A stretch of DNA of 64,000 bases, taken from assembly GCA_002682825.1 (NCBI GenBank), contig NOKP01000022.1:744001-808000 (forward strand). Reading direction: 5' to 3'. The translations under genes were made by a program, and so were the position numbers. This DNA is from Neonectria sp. B-13. Taxonomy: Eukaryota; Ascomycota; Sordariomycetes; Hypocreales; Nectriaceae. The number at the start of each line of letters is the position of its first letter. Position 1 is the first letter of the stretch. The notes under the pieces are model-generated. The model was given only the letters and a program-made list of their open reading frames with translations, was not told where the DNA came from and searched no databases. Of the stretch, positions 25,445-37,801 are shown piece by piece.

Positions 25445-25898
25445 GGTACAGGTAATGACCACAACAACATAAGAGTGGCTTAATCTTTGGAAATTTGGCA
25501 AATTTCTTGTTCAGTGTAACTTCCAAGTGCGGCATTTTAAACGTACTTGTGATCAGCGCCAAGGCGGCGGGGTCACTGTCATTTGTTGAGACCCTGAGAC
25601 GGCTTCAATGATGATCCGAATTGGCTTTATTTTCAAAGAGGGGTAACGGGTAACAGGTCTTTGGAGTTCACAATGTAACTACGGATAGCCTAGATTTTAT
25701 CACATGTTCCGGGTTTCTAGCAATTTGCGTCCTCATTATCGCCATCGGATCTCTGCCCGCAGCCCGGATTGCAAACACATAGTCGGATTTTCAACACTAC
25801 CATGTCATTATACAGCATGTAGAATTATAGAACCGTTGATTAAAGAATAAGCTGTGATTGTGTTTCAACTTTTTGAACCTCTCAAAACATTGGCCATT
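25445..25898. other. Intergenic region
   Basis: Promoter of the transporter and 3' flank of the Zn2Cys6 regulator; nothing else seen. Confidence 0.55.
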
Positions 25899-27892
25899 CT
25901 ATTCTCTCAATGCCCTTTCCCATATGTCCTCTGCCAGGCATTGAGGAAGGTCGGTCAACCAGCTGATGCTCAATAACCGCAGTTCAGCCTCCTTCCATTG
26001 AGTGACATTGGTGACTTCACTCCAACTCCGAATAAATGTATTGAGGGAGATATCAAGTCCCTGCAGCGTTTGGTCGCACACGTGCATCTGATGTTTTGCG
26101 AGACTGCAAGCCCCTGTAAAGACTTTCCAGAACCAGAAATCCAAGGCACCGAGGGCTTTATCTTCCAGGATGGTCCGATCAAGGTCTCGCACCAGAAGCA
26201 GCATCACGCGTCTGAAAAGCCGCAGCTGCATGGGCTCGCCGGCATTCCAAATGCCCAAAACGCTATGTAAGTAAAGACCTGCAGCAGCGGAAATACCGCA
26301 CCAAGAAGTTGTGAGTTTCTGCCCAGTTGAGTAATCGGGCATCACTGTTCCGCCAAGGTCGAATAAAGATGCAATGTGGGAGCTGACGAATGCGAGGTCC
26401 AGCTTTGATGCTGAGCCTTCGGTCCAAATCCAGCTTGGATCGCCTTTACCCTGCTCTAGACTAGCTGACTGAACTGAACTAGTCAAGGTTCTCAAACATT
26501 CAACTATTGGGAATCCGTCGATGTCATAAAACTTTGTTTTTCGGGGCAAGGCCACGAAGAAGTAGGGAAAGAGCCGCATTGCTTGCATCCTCATATCGAA
26601 CCCCCCGATGTCCTGTGAATGCCACTGATGTAACAATGATATCAATTCTGAGAAACTGGTCGGTTTATAAGGACTAAAGACCCCGCGGAGGGTTTCGCTT
26701 CCTTGTATTCGGCTCTTAACACCATGGACGGAATTATAGGTGCTGCGGGGGCAACTTAGCAAGCTTCGTACACAAGTCACGACTTCGATACTCACACGAT
26801 CAAATAGCGGTTTGCTAATTCTTCATCGAAATCGACATCGGCATTTATATTTCGGTCCAGCGGACTGTGAATGTCCATCACTGCCGTGAGACCATCGAGG
26901 TGAGTTTCGGCAACAGGTAAGTTACCGAAACCACACTTCAATCAGATATTAACATGAGTTGTGTGGGCAGAGAAAGGCATCGATGAACGAGGGGATACCC
27001 TACCTCTATAAAGCACAAGGTACCAATATGCCGGACGAAGGTCGCAAACCCGCCCGATTGAGGGCTGTCGAGCCATTCGTTCAACAATCGGATGGTCTCG
27101 ATCTTATGAAATAACAAGGTTGGCTCATACGTTTGCAGCTCTCCGACCTTGCAGGCGTAGTGTAAGCCAGCTACAAGTAAGGTGTTTCGGAGAGCTTCTG
27201 GGTTCTGTACCAGCAGGGCCAAACTGCGAGCAGAATGTTGAGAATGAGGTCTGCGGGAAGCTCGGACGGAAGGACTGACATGTCTTTTTCTTTGACCGCT
27301 GAAGCGACGGTCAATAAACTACTTGCTTGGTGGACTGTAAGGGCAGGGTTAACAAGGGAGTCTCCTCCGCAGCACTGACTGAAATAGCAGGATGACTTAC
27401 AGTAATGAAGGAGCTGTCTCGACTTGAATGGCATCTGAATCGTAAACGAGTCAAAGGGATCGATCGGCTTCGAGGTCAACGGTCCGGTCCACACGAGTGA
27501 TTGCGACTGGACAGAGTCCACAACCGAGTCCGCGGCCCAAGGCTGGTGCTCGCCGGGAAGCCACAGGGCTCGGCGGTCTCGAAGCGGAAGAGGCGGAGCG
27601 CTGAACTCGCATGACCTCCCTGCGTTGGTGCACTTAGCGCTGCTCCATGATCAGCAAACGTGGCCAGCTGCAGGAAGTATTACGGGCCCAAGAGGTCAAG
27701 AGTCAATCGAGGACTCAGAACTGTCGCCATACACCGAGTCCACTTGCCAAGTACTGCCGTAATTACTTACCAGGATGGCTGGTTCCCATCGCATCGAACC
27801 CGACGCTTCCTGCAGGTGAGACATCCATTCCGACTCCGAGTATGGCTTTTCCGGATTCTTTGCGGCCTTCCTGTGGTGTCTTGTTGGTTCAT
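25899..27892 (-). CDS. Zn2Cys6 fungal transcription factor
   Basis: Exons 27892..27771, 27639..27401, 27334..27280, 27223..27004, 26935..26796 and 26742..25899 give 539 residues. The binuclear zinc cluster spans intron 1: GCLTCRKRRVRCD in exon 1, then the C-AKC-TNAGRSC part. The acceptor at 27640 was preferred because it gives the canonical CxxC spacing. The rest has the C-terminal regulatory domain seen in fungal factors of the PF11951 type (ALRNTLLVAGLHYACKVG and SWLTDLPQCL near the end). An apparent frame change at 27280 is explained by an intron with donor gtcagt. It may control the adjacent monocarboxylate-type transporter, but no direct sign of that is visible. Confidence 0.85.
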
Positions 27893-28602
27893 GGCCCTAT
27901 ATTGATAGGGACCCAATGCAAATGAGCAGCGAGCTGTGATATCAAGGAAACAAAGGAAGCGTGAGGAAATGGACGAGTCTCTGTGAGCGACAAAGTTCGC
28001 AACCGTGCTGAGATTTGCCTCCCGCCATATGAAAGAGGTCAGCGCTAGTAGATACTCCACACGCTGCCCCATTTGGCATAGCTTCCACCGATGCCGATCT
28101 CCGGCAGCCCGCCCGTATGTAGGCCTCACATAAAGACAGCCACGTTATTTGCTGAATACTTCGTAACGAAATAAGAAACTAATACGAACCGGGTCCTCCG
28201 TCGAGCAGCGACGATAACGTGATATGCTGTTACTATGCACATCGTTTGTGTTTCGTCTGCTGACTTGCTCAGTGCATGCGGTGTGGAACGGCGGCCCCAT
28301 CTTACACGAAACTTCCCAAAAGGCGGGAAAGCGTCACACAGACACTGGCTAGGCTGTTTCTGGAAGAATAAACGAGCCACGAAAAAGATCCGGTAGCGCA
28401 TGACAGAGTTGGAAGTCAGAAAGTCACTTTCAGACTCTCAAGCAATCCTGCTCTCTCTAGGCCGGTTTCCTATTTAAATGTCCGCAATTCCTTCTGTCTG
28501 CCATTATCCTTTCCACTTTCAGGCTCAATCTCATGTTCAACGCCCTCCTCTTTCTCTTTACACCGACCAACAACCTCCAGCATTCCCAAGTTCCCACCCA
28601 CC
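27893..28602. other. Divergent intergenic region
   Basis: Promoters of the Zn2Cys6 factor (-) and the alpha/beta hydrolase (+). The last 120 bases are C/T-rich before the hydrolase ATG. No other gene seen. Confidence 0.55.
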
Positions 28603-29364
28603 ATGGCCAGCAAACCCACACTTATCTTCATCCATGGATCATGGCACTGTCCTGAAACATGGGGACAAGTCACCTCAGTGTTAGAGGGAGAACATCAGTT
28701 TAAATGCGTTTCCGTCGCTCTTCCAACAAACCTATCAGACCCGACTGCGAATTACTCGTCCGATGTCAAAGCCGTTCGAGAATCGATCTTGGCTGAGACC
28801 ACCCAAGGGCGCAACGTCGTCGTCGTCGTACACTCTTACGGCGGTGCCGTCGGTAGCAGCGCAATCAAAGGCCTGACGCAGCACAAGAAAGATGACACGT
28901 CCGGCCACGTCATTGGCTATGTCATGATCGCAACTGGGTTCACGATCACTAATAAGACCTTTTTGGAGGGTTTCGATGGTAAACCGCCACCAATCTGGGA
29001 TTTGGACTACAAGACGGGTTACGCCAACATTACGGTTGACCCAAGGGAACTATTTTACCACGATCTGCCAGAGGAAGAAGGCAAATATTGGGTTGGAAAA
29101 CTTCAGAAACAGTCACTGAAGGCCTTCACCGAGGGTGCCGAAGACGCATATGCAGGTTGGAAAGATGTGCCAGTCTGGTATTTAGCGACAGTCGAGGATC
29201 ATGCACTTCCGATCGAGGCGCAGAGATTCTTTGTGCAAAGTGCGAAGGACGCCGGAGCGGATGTGACTCTTAGGGAGATCGAGACCAGTCACTCCCCTAT
29301 GTTGAGCAAGCCAGACGAAACCGCCGCCATCATCGTGGAAGCAGTCGCTGCTTTTACTCAATGA
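28603..29364 (+). CDS. Small alpha/beta hydrolase
   Basis: Single exon, 253 residues. Starts MASKPTLIFIHGSWHCPETW, with the HG oxyanion-hole motif in the first strand-loop. The nucleophile elbow is VVVHSYGGAVG (Ser), the acid is probably in ATVEDHALP and the His in ETSHSPMLS. Size and order fit the AB-hydrolase-1/salicylate-esterase-like group (compact cytosolic ester or C-C hydrolases). No signal peptide. A functional link to the aromatic cluster is conceivable, but the gene lies outside it and lacks a TGTGGGG site. Confidence 0.9.
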   Translation: MASKPTLIFIHGSWHCPETWGQVTSVLEGEHQFKCVSVALPTNLSDPTANYSSDVKAVRESILAETTQGRNVVVVVHSYGGAVGSSAIKGLTQHKKDDTSGHVIGYVMIATGFTITNKTFLEGFDGKPPPIWDLDYKTGYANITVDPRELFYHDLPEEEGKYWVGKLQKQSLKAFTEGAEDAYAGWKDVPVWYLATVEDHALPIEAQRFFVQSAKDAGADVTLREIETSHSPMLSKPDETAAIIVEAVAAFTQ

Positions 29365-30713
29365 AAGGAAAGGATTAGGTGCATTTTGTATTGTGGAAGA
29401 CAAGCACAATATGTTTCGTGTCTCGCAATTATCTCCTCTCTTGAGAATTGAAAACTTTCTGATCGCCCTTGTGATTCCCAATTTCCAATCGTCTTAGTCC
29501 TCAACATGCAATGCAATAAGCCATAAATTGCCCAGTCCATGGGTTACCTGGAACTACCCATCTCTTAGCGGGTACCCATGAGTAGCCTATCCCTGTGAGT
29601 GTCGTAAGGCGACACTTAGGTCACGCGCATGGATCTGGTTCAAGTGGAAAATGCCAATTGAAAGGTACATTGGAGCCCACACAAATGTATGTAGCATTTG
29701 TAATGGCAGTAAGCGGCTCAACGTCACTGCATGCATCTCCACAGGCCTGGGCTTCCTTACGACACTCAAGGGGATAGGCTACCCATGGGTACCCACGCGA
29801 AAAGATGGGTAATGCTAGCTCGCATTTAGATAACCGTGGGTAAAAATAAATACAAAATCCCCGCGATGGAATGGGTCCAATGGGTCCAACCCACGGTGGG
29901 TACCCATGGGTAGTTTATACCTTGCAAATATGTATTACATGCCCACCCGTACGTGGTTTTCACTTGGTTTCGAGCCTTGTGGATTGAGTATCGCGAAACT
30001 CAAGGTATCATCGTAACATTCACTAGAGAATTCCCCAACGTACTGGTTCAAGTTGTACGTGCTGTCTGACTTGCAAATCCGCAGTCGAGTGAAAGTCGGG
30101 TCCACACGGGTGCAGGTTATTGAAATCTTAGAGACAGGGACCGCGGGAGGCCAGTGTATACGGGGGATTTAATCACAGTAGTGCTGGAAACAATGTGTAC
30201 TGGAAGTAGGTGGTTTGGCACGACAGTTTTATGTTCGGACAGATGGCGCCAATCACTTAGTAGTCCAAGTGCAAGAAATAGAGGATAGTACGAAAATGGA
30301 CAGAGCGTACTAGACAAACAATAGCCCAAACAAATACCACCCCTGGTTACTTCGCAATGAGGTACCTTCGCAAGATATATGCAACGTTTGCTGAACAATG
30401 ACTTCACCAGTACCACTGTCACCCGTGATATCAAAGGTTCCCTGATACGAGTCGCTCCCATCATATCCCAATCATCGTTTGCCAACTGTAAATGATGTCG
30501 TCATGAACAGGCCATAGGACCAAGCTGTATTGAGGGGTTAGCTCTAAGGAAGCACCTGGCTTAGGAGACATTTCCCTATTTAAGACGACAGTACCGCACC
30601 CTTGGTCATATTTGCAAAGTTGAAGCGTCGCCTTTCAATCATCGACACCCGCCTGCTTTTTTTATGTCTCAGGATTGATTGGCCCAGCCAAACGCCCACC
30701 ATAAAGACACGCC
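29365..30713. other. Repeat-rich intergenic region
   Basis: About 1.35 kb. It carries a MITE-like element (29570-29794) and a further GGGTACCCATGGGTAG copy at 29898-29913. No gene is supported; the symmetrical short frames on both strands arise from the inverted repeat. Confidence 0.6.
29570..29794. mobile_element. MITE-like element with 40-bp terminal inverted repeats
   Basis: Ends 29570-29609 and 29755-29794 are reverse complements at 37 of 40 positions, starting GGGTACCCATG and finishing GTGTCGTAAGG internally. The 225-bp span has no coding capacity. Weaker complementarity continues outward (CTACCCATCT on the left against AGATGGGTAA on the right), and a third copy of the terminal 16-mer sits at 29898, so the full element may be larger or nested. 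Confidence 0.65.
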
Positions 30714-32177
30714 ATGGGCATCGTTGCTGGTTTCGACATGGTCTCTCGGCTGACCAAGGGAGTTGTAGACCGACACAACTGGGAGAGATTTATCGGTTTC
30801 ATGAAAGATAACTACAAGAACTATGATCAAGTAGAAATCAAGCCAACCTACTTGTTGTTCAAAGTGGGTGAACATCGAATGCTTCCTTTCGAAGGTCACA
30901 AGTTTTTGCGCTTCAGTTCCAAGATTTCTGGCCTCATTGCCACCGAGTCAAGGGCAATGGACTATATACGTACCGTTCCCCTCATCGCAGAGGTAAATTT
31001 TGGCTCAAGGGTTTACAAATGGGACGAGTCTGCAGATCAGCACGGCTATTATGACTGGCCAGAAGTGCACGAGTCCATCGCATCATACCAGCAAGTATGT
31101 GATTCCATTCGTTCACTGAATATACCTCAACTAATCATGAAGCAATTATAGCCCGATGAGCTGGATATTCCAACTTCAATCGCTAGCTTCGTGCTGGGCA
31201 TTGATCCCTTGAAAGAGCTGGACACTCCGTTGTTTGAAATCAAGCCGATTTCAGGCAAGGGGAGGGGTCTTTTGGCACGTTTCAACATTGCTAAAGGCAT
31301 CCGGATTCTCCTCGAGAAGTCGCTTCTCACAGCACAAAGCATCTCACTGGAACCGATGGAGCAACGCCTGGCGTCGAAGTTGAAGTCACTATCAAAAGCC
31401 GAGCAGCGGCAATTCCTCTCCCTCCACAACAATTTCCCCGGCAAGCAACCGTTCAGGGGGATCATGAAGACTAACGCATTACCTTGCGGAAGCGATTCGA
31501 CTACCGGTGCTGTCTACCCTACTATTTGCCTCATCAACCACAGCTGCCTCCCGAACTCGCACAACAACTGGAACGAGGAAAAAGGCCACGAAACCATTCA
31601 TGCCACCCGCCCCATCATGGCTAGACAAGAAATCACCATTAGTTACGACAAAGGTGGCCCATCCCGTGTTCGACAGGCAAGGCTACAGGGAGCATTTGGA
31701 TTCCGATGTGATGGTACTCTCTGTTCACTTCCTGCGTCCGAGCTCCATGCAAGTGACGCTCGGCGTCTGGAGATGCAACGTTTGGACGATGCAATTGGTG
31801 ATCCGCTCGGCATGAGAAACAACCCGGGTGCCAGCTTGGCAAACTGCTACTCCTTGCTCCAAACTTTGGAGGAGGAGTTCCGTGGCAGCCCTGGCATACT
31901 TTTGCCAAGGGTCCAGTACGACGCGTTCCAAATCAGTATTGCCCATGGGGACCAGGCTCGAGCGCCTGTGTTTGCCGAGAACGCATACAAATCCAGAATG
32001 GTATGCGAGGGTGAAGACAGCCCGATGACGAGGAGGACGAAGGCGTTGATGCAAAATCCAGCGAGTCATGCAAGTTTTGGCGGGTGCTCCATGCATTGGA
32101 AACGAGGAAGAAATCAATGCCGAAGGGGCTGGATACGGTTGAGTTCAAAAAAATGGTTATGGAGGCAGAATGAATAG
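30714..32177 (+). CDS. SET-domain protein with scrambled C-terminus
   Basis: Exons 30714..31094 and 31152..32177 give 468 residues. The SET core begins at ISGKGRGLLA and includes NALPCGS, CLINHSCLPNSHNNWN (the NHSC motif) and EITISYDKG; a degenerate cysteine segment FRCDGTLCSLP follows. The family includes lysine methyltransferases, many acting on non-histone targets, and fungal genomes hold many members of unknown target. The last ~25 residues in the open frame look wrong. Between about 32100 and 32153 another frame gives a more family-like sequence (SMPKGLDTVEF), and the original frame resumes at KKWLWRQNE. This fits one A lost at 32100-32102 and one A gained in the seven-A run 32147-32153. 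The enzyme core is unaffected. Confidence 0.82.
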
Positions 32178-32515
32178 GTTAAGTCTTGGCCAGAATGTCA
32201 AATACCTAGCAAGCGTGAAGAGGTAGAGATCGTATTTCAAACCCGGGCAAGGGAAGGGAGGGATTCACCGAATCGAAACGCTGCTGCGCTTGAGGCTCGG
32301 AATATTCATAAATACAAAGGGTTCACAGAAAAACACAATATGGGCCATTTTATGTTAAAAAGCACCATTGAAGGTGATCATGAGTGAGATTGAGATGTGC
32401 AGTATATCTTTTACCTATTGTATGTCACGATTTGCCATTACTGCGCCTTCTAAAGCATCGACTACGGCATAACTACGACTAAAGTCATTCAGTCCGAAGC
32501 AATAAGCTATCAATA
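32178..32515. other. Convergent intergenic region
   Basis: 3' flanks of the SET gene and the SMP-30-like gene; no other feature seen. Confidence 0.55.
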
Positions 32516-33583
32516 TTATAGGCGTAGTAGCGCTCCCTTCGTCTTCTTAGCCAGTCGAGCTCTCCAAAGCTTATGCTCATTGAGGAGAAACATTTCTCCA
32601 TTTACGCCAAAACAGAAGTTTGCGACTCCTCCACTGACCAGGATTTTCCCTAACAACACACCGCCCGGGGACCAGATGTTGACACCGTCGCCGCATCCGC
32701 TATACACGTTGTTTTCCATGTCGCATTTGATTCCATCTGGGATTCCGGTATCAGCCATTGCAAAGAGTCTTCGGTTGACCAAGAATGGTTGACCAGAATA
32801 GGGAACGATGTCAAAGGCATATCTAGTTACGGAATAAATTATCAGCTTGTGCGCTTTTCTCTGGCCTTTGACTGGTAAACAATTGACTTACATGTGTGAA
32901 GCTCTGGAGTCGTCCGTCGTTCCGTCACCGTGTATCCAATCCGTGTCGGTGATGTAGACAATCTTCTCATCCGGACTGAAACATATTCCATTTGGTCTTC
33001 CGAAACCGTCTGCCATTGCTCGAATGGATTCTGTGTCAGGATCGTAGCGGTAGACCTGACTTGGTAATTTCGGCTTCGGGCGTATCCCTTGCTCGTAACC
33101 GTAAATCGGGTCTGTGAACCAAATGCTGCCATCCGAGTGAATGACTACGTCGTTGACCGAGTTGAACTCTCTGCCGTAGAACGAACTGACGAGAGTGGAA
33201 CAACGATGAGGTGGCTTCGAGTCCATCCAGACTAAGCCCCCTGGCTTTGTGAGAGATCCTTGCGCGCAAAACAGGATTCCGCTTTTGTAATTCACGCCAC
33301 CATTTGCCATGGGTACGTTGACCGCATTGATCTCCTCCCAAACGGCAGGTCCTTGGTCGACAGGCAAACACGCCTTGCTAATTTGTATTTTGCGTTCACC
33401 AGATGTCGGCTCGTCGAATTGATTACTGGTTATGAAAAGCGTGTTATCTTCCGCGATAAAGACGCCGGCCTCGTGAGCAAACGGATACTTGGGGTTCTCA
33501 TGCAAAAGTTCAATAGTCGGAGAATCGCCGAATATGGAAATTGCAGTGTCGTTGTAGACTTTGAAGGGCGAAGAGGAGTCCAT
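32516..33583 (-). CDS. SMP-30/gluconolactonase-like beta-propeller hydrolase
   Basis: Exons 33583..32892 and 32822..32516 give 332 residues. The open frame runs on upstream to 33697 from a TTG, but ATG 33583 directly precedes the family start (FKVYNDTAISIFG). Family marks: FAHEAGVFI, 'SVNDVVIHSDGSIWFTDP', GRPNGICFSPDEKIVYITD and GIPDGIKCD, supplying the Glu, Asn and Asp metal ligands. Such proteins are metal-dependent lactonases or related esterases; in fungi they act on sugar or aromatic lactones. The intron has donor gtaagt and acceptor ctag. TGTGGGGGTAA lies at 33713-33723 and GGTGGGGTA at about 33791-33799 just upstream, so this gene may be a distant member of the aromatic-cluster regulon. 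Confidence 0.85.
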
Positions 33584-34473
33584 GGCTAGGCGGAAGTCGG
33601 ATATGTCTTGAATGTGTTCCGACAAGCGTTCAAATTCGGGGTTTTGATGAGACAATAATCGCACTCCTCTCGGATTTTCCGCTTTATACCCGAACAAGGA
33701 TTGTGGGGGTAACTACGGTCTCCTCAAACCCCGCTCTCTATCTTATGACTCGCCCGAAAATCCATTTGCCGAATGGTAGGCTACTAATGTGGTGGGGTAC
33801 TTTGAGCTAGATGGCTTCGTTGACGTAGCTTTGGTGCTGGTGGTGAAGGTTGAATAAGCAGAAATAAAGGGTGTTCCATCCCACTATCTTTGAATGGGAT
33901 GAATGATTGCTGGTATCGTCAACATCGCTCTAAGATATGATCGATGAGTAGGATTAAAGATACTAAGTAGCAATTCAAGAACAAGGAATTATTCAAGGTA
34001 CAGGGTAATTAGGTCGTCCCATCTCTGGAAAACCAAATGCCTTCAACAATCAGCAGGCATGTTCAAATTCTCGTGGAATTCTATCAAACTGAACCACGAT
34101 GGTCTAAAGCAATGGTTTAAACGACACTTTTATTAAGAATTCTTGCCTGATCAATGAGATACTACAAGCCTTACTACTCCACGAGCCTCACCCCATCTCT
34201 CGTCTGCGTTGCCCTCTTTCTGCCCTGGTCTGTGCTATTCCGGGGACCATGAGAGTCCGACACTGCGCCATTCTCGTTAGCTTCTATAGCCGATAAAGAG
34301 GACCTAGGACGAATCGTAGCGGAACATCCACTCGGCGAGTCGCGTCCGACCACACCAATTCCTAAGCTAACCACTCCGAGCCATCACAAGTCAATAGCCG
34401 AACGCCGAGACCCGTACAAGAGGGGCTTGGACCTGTCGCCTGATGACGAAGGCTTTTGACAGCAAACACCGAG
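33584..34473. other. Divergent intergenic region
   Basis: Promoters of the SMP-30-like gene (-) and a Zn2Cys6 factor (+). Contains a TGTGGGGG site at 33713. A short dyad ATCCCA/TGGGAT lies near 33880. No gene supported. Confidence 0.5.
33713..33723 (+). promoter_or_regulatory. TGTGGGGGTAA motif upstream of SMP-30-like gene
   Basis: Matches the cluster motif except for one extra G (five instead of four). The only TGTGGGG heptamer I found outside the first 19.5 kb. Confidence 0.4.
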
Positions 34474-37082
34474 ATGGCATCGCTGGGGCATATGCCGACC
34501 GAAAGCACTCTACCCGGCGTCGACAAACGAGTCTCCAGAGCCTGCGTGGCATGCCGATCAAGGAAGACAAGATGTGATCTGTAGGTATTGGATTAGTCAT
34601 TGACTTGGCTCGCACTCTCGGCTTTTGGCGCAGATGCTAATCGAAGTTGGCTCACAGTGAATCCAGCGGCAACCCTGGAGAACCCCCGTGCCGTCGATGC
34701 ATCGAAAAGAACCAACAATGCGTTCTAGCTACCTCGCGACGCGGCGGCCGTCGAGTCAAAGGACTCCGGGCTTCTCATTCCATGGCTCGAGAGCATCCAG
34801 ACTTGTCGGCGTCTGCACCAAGCCAGAACATCAATGTTCCCGAAGTCCGGACTTGCGATGAAGGTTATGATGGCGATGGAGACAGGGACCGTCATGTATC
34901 AGACGACCAGAGCGAATGGTCGTCGTCGCATATCGCGTCAGAACTGGATCAGCAATACCCAGCCTCAGATCAAGACGACAATGGCGAGTCGAGAGAAACT
35001 AGGGGACGGCTGGAAGGCCATATCACATCTGCTGATCTCTTGAACCCATCTGATGCGTTGGATCTGCTCGCACAAGTCGCCGATCTCGAGCCGGGAGGAC
35101 GGAACCATGCCCCAGAAACAGCACATGGTGAAATGGCCGATCCAGGCTCGGGCGTGCAGACAGCGTCTATGCAACATCTAGCCTATTATCCTCCAATTTC
35201 CTCAGGGGCATTAACCATCTCGGACGCACCAGCCCTCATTCAGCAGTATGAGTGCTCTTTCCTACACATGTTCAAGCATGACTGACGATATGATCAGATA
35301 TCATACCAAGTTTCATCTCTACTTTCCCATTGCCTATAAAGCTGTCTTCGACGAGGGGCATATCTCTGAGTGGATCGACAAGGAGCAACACTTGGTAACG
35401 GCTATCTTGACTGTTGTCACCAAAGATGACCCTACCTGGTTAACTGCACATGAAGCATGCGCTCGACACATGGAGACACTGATCTCGAAATTGATCTATA
35501 CTGGCTCAACCACTGTTGGGGCTGTTGAAGCCCTGCTAATCCTGGCTGAATGGGCCCCCCAACCACCCGAGGATAGCTTGATGATCGGATGCGGTAAAGA
35601 AGACCAAGGTTCTTGGATGTTGGTGGGAATTGCAATTCGATTGGCCTATCTTCAGAACCTGGAACAAACTACCCTCACCCACGGAGAGGAGGGGGTGTCA
35701 GAATACGTTTGCAGGCAACGAACCGTCTGGGCAGGTATGATATTTACTCAACCTGACTGGTGTGCCTTTGACTGACTCGTTTGACTTCTTAACAGCATGT
35801 TACATGAGTGATCGCCAGGTATCCATCCGTCTCGGCAAAGGTTTCTGGTCGCGAGGGCCGGGCCCATCCATTTCCCTACGAGCTGCCGACTTTCCCTCAC
35901 TGCGTGCCCAGAAGCTCGGCAACGACGATTGCGCTCTGCTGTTTCAAGCACACCTTGAGATCACCCAATTGTTTAGCAATGCTCACGACATACTGTACTC
36001 ATCAACCGACCACAGAGAACAGTTGTATGCCGGTGGAGAGTATGTGCGGTACATTGTGAGAATCTCCTTTGTATCTTATGATAAGCTACTGACTCCTGAA
36101 CTTCTTAGGATGACCTATCATCTGTTCTTCGAAGATGGAAACTTGCTTGGGGTGGCTTAAGTTGTTCGTTGATTCTTCCCCCTTGCGTTCCCGTATCATC
36201 CTTACTGATGGCTGTTGTAGTCGTGCCACTGGCAAAAGCATCTCTTATGCTATCCTACGACTTTCTTCGCTTATACATCAACGCGTTTGCTTTCCAGGCG
36301 AACCTCTATCGAGCTGTTCGTCGGGCTCGTCGGAGGATGTCGAGCTCTGCTGAGCTCAAAGAACCGCTCTTCTCCGACTTGGCTGGCGCGCCCGATGCAA
36401 GATTCATCTACGAGTCGATCGACGCAGCAAACTCTCTTCTTTGCACATTGAACAGTTTCATTAATCCTGAAACGGGACTGAAGTTCATGCCACTCAAGTT
36501 CTACCTATACATCATCTATGCCGCCGTATTCTTGTTCAAGGTGGGCCATTCTTGCACTTACTATAGTGCCCATGTGAGCCTTTCAAGACTAACTCTTGCT
36601 TCTAGGCCATTCTTTCAGGAGCCATAAAGCCTTCAGATGCAGTCGGCATCCGCCGCACAATCCATGAGACTATTCTCCGACTCCAAAAGACTTCAACTAG
36701 TCGCCAAGGTCTTGGCCAGCGTTACGCCCGATCACTACGCCTGCTCTGGCAAAAGTCAGTCGGAAGACGCAAACCACGCGCGGAAAACGTAGAGACCCCC
36801 GGTGAACGTCCCATAACAGCAATCCAGCACGCTCCTAATCTTGAACCGACGGCAACTGGATATCAGGACATGGGACCTGGTCTTGACCCATTAAGTAGCT
36901 TCTCATGGAAGAACCTTGATTCCCTCGGCCAGTTCATCACTTGTGACCTGGTCACGTTACCGACTGATGGCATGATAACGACACCCGATCTGGACTCTAT
37001 GCCAGATATGGCGGGAGTGCCTAGTATGGATACGGGTGAATGGTACAATGGATTTCCGAACGCGAGCGATGTGATATTTTGA
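34474..37082 (+). CDS. Zn2Cys6 fungal transcription factor (first of a tandem pair)
   Basis: Exons 34474..34580, 34658..35251, 35298..35734, 35796..36055, 36109..36160, 36221..36540 and 36606..37082 give 748 residues. The zinc cluster CVACRSRKTRCD is followed across intron 1 by CRRCIEKNQQC. The middle holds FHLYFPIAYKAVFDE and a long helical fungal transcription-factor region, with LRLYINAFAFQ near residue 500. The C-terminus is rich in Asp, Met and Gly, a possible activation region. Two donors are weak (gtgctc at 35252 and gttgtt at 36161); they were chosen for frame and family fit, so the protein around those joins is less certain. The target genes are unknown. Confidence 0.83.
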
Positions 37083-37801
37083 GAAATATGTTTCGCTGGC
37101 GAGAATAACGCGACTGCAAAACCTACCAAGATCACGAAGCCAGAACTGCATTTCACTCGGGCGCTATGTCTATTTTGTTGATTCCCTCTATCCCATGATA
37201 ATAACTACTTGATGTCAAACGGTCTGATAGTCGTTGGGTCAGGAGCGCAAAATTGACTACTAAAAGACCATATTCCTGTAACTTCAACCCCCTCTGCTAC
37301 TTTCATCCTGTTCAAGTCCAGGGATCTGGTGCTTGCGGCACTCCATATTGATGAGTGATCTCGGATCCCGATAGAATGGAACGTAAAGCGCCTTCAGCAG
37401 TGTCACCTGGTATGATTGAGGGAGGTACCTTTCCACACACCGCTTTACGGGACGTAACAACTGCATGATGGATCTCTTGACGCTGTCGGACTAACACAAA
37501 ATTTCCAGTCAGGGTTCTGGACCTCTGGCCAGTTTCAATTGCCGAGTGTGGAGCGTTGTTTCGGCAATTGAGGCTTTTGATCCGTATGTCTTGATGGCGT
37601 GGCCAGTAGCCGATGCTGTACGTGCATGACAAATGCCCCATACAAATCAGTGTATAAGCCCATCACCTCAGCTTACTGCTATGGCGACGGTCTGGGTCCA
37701 CAGCCTTGAATACACCCTGTGTCTAAGATACGCAGTGAATGAGCAGCTGATTTCGAAGATTCTTGTGGTTTTTATCCAAATTTCACGCTTGATCCTCCGT
37801 T
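37083..37801. other. Intergenic region between the two Zn2Cys6 genes
   Basis: 3' flank of one regulator and promoter of the next, same strand. No gene or repeat recognised. Confidence 0.55.
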
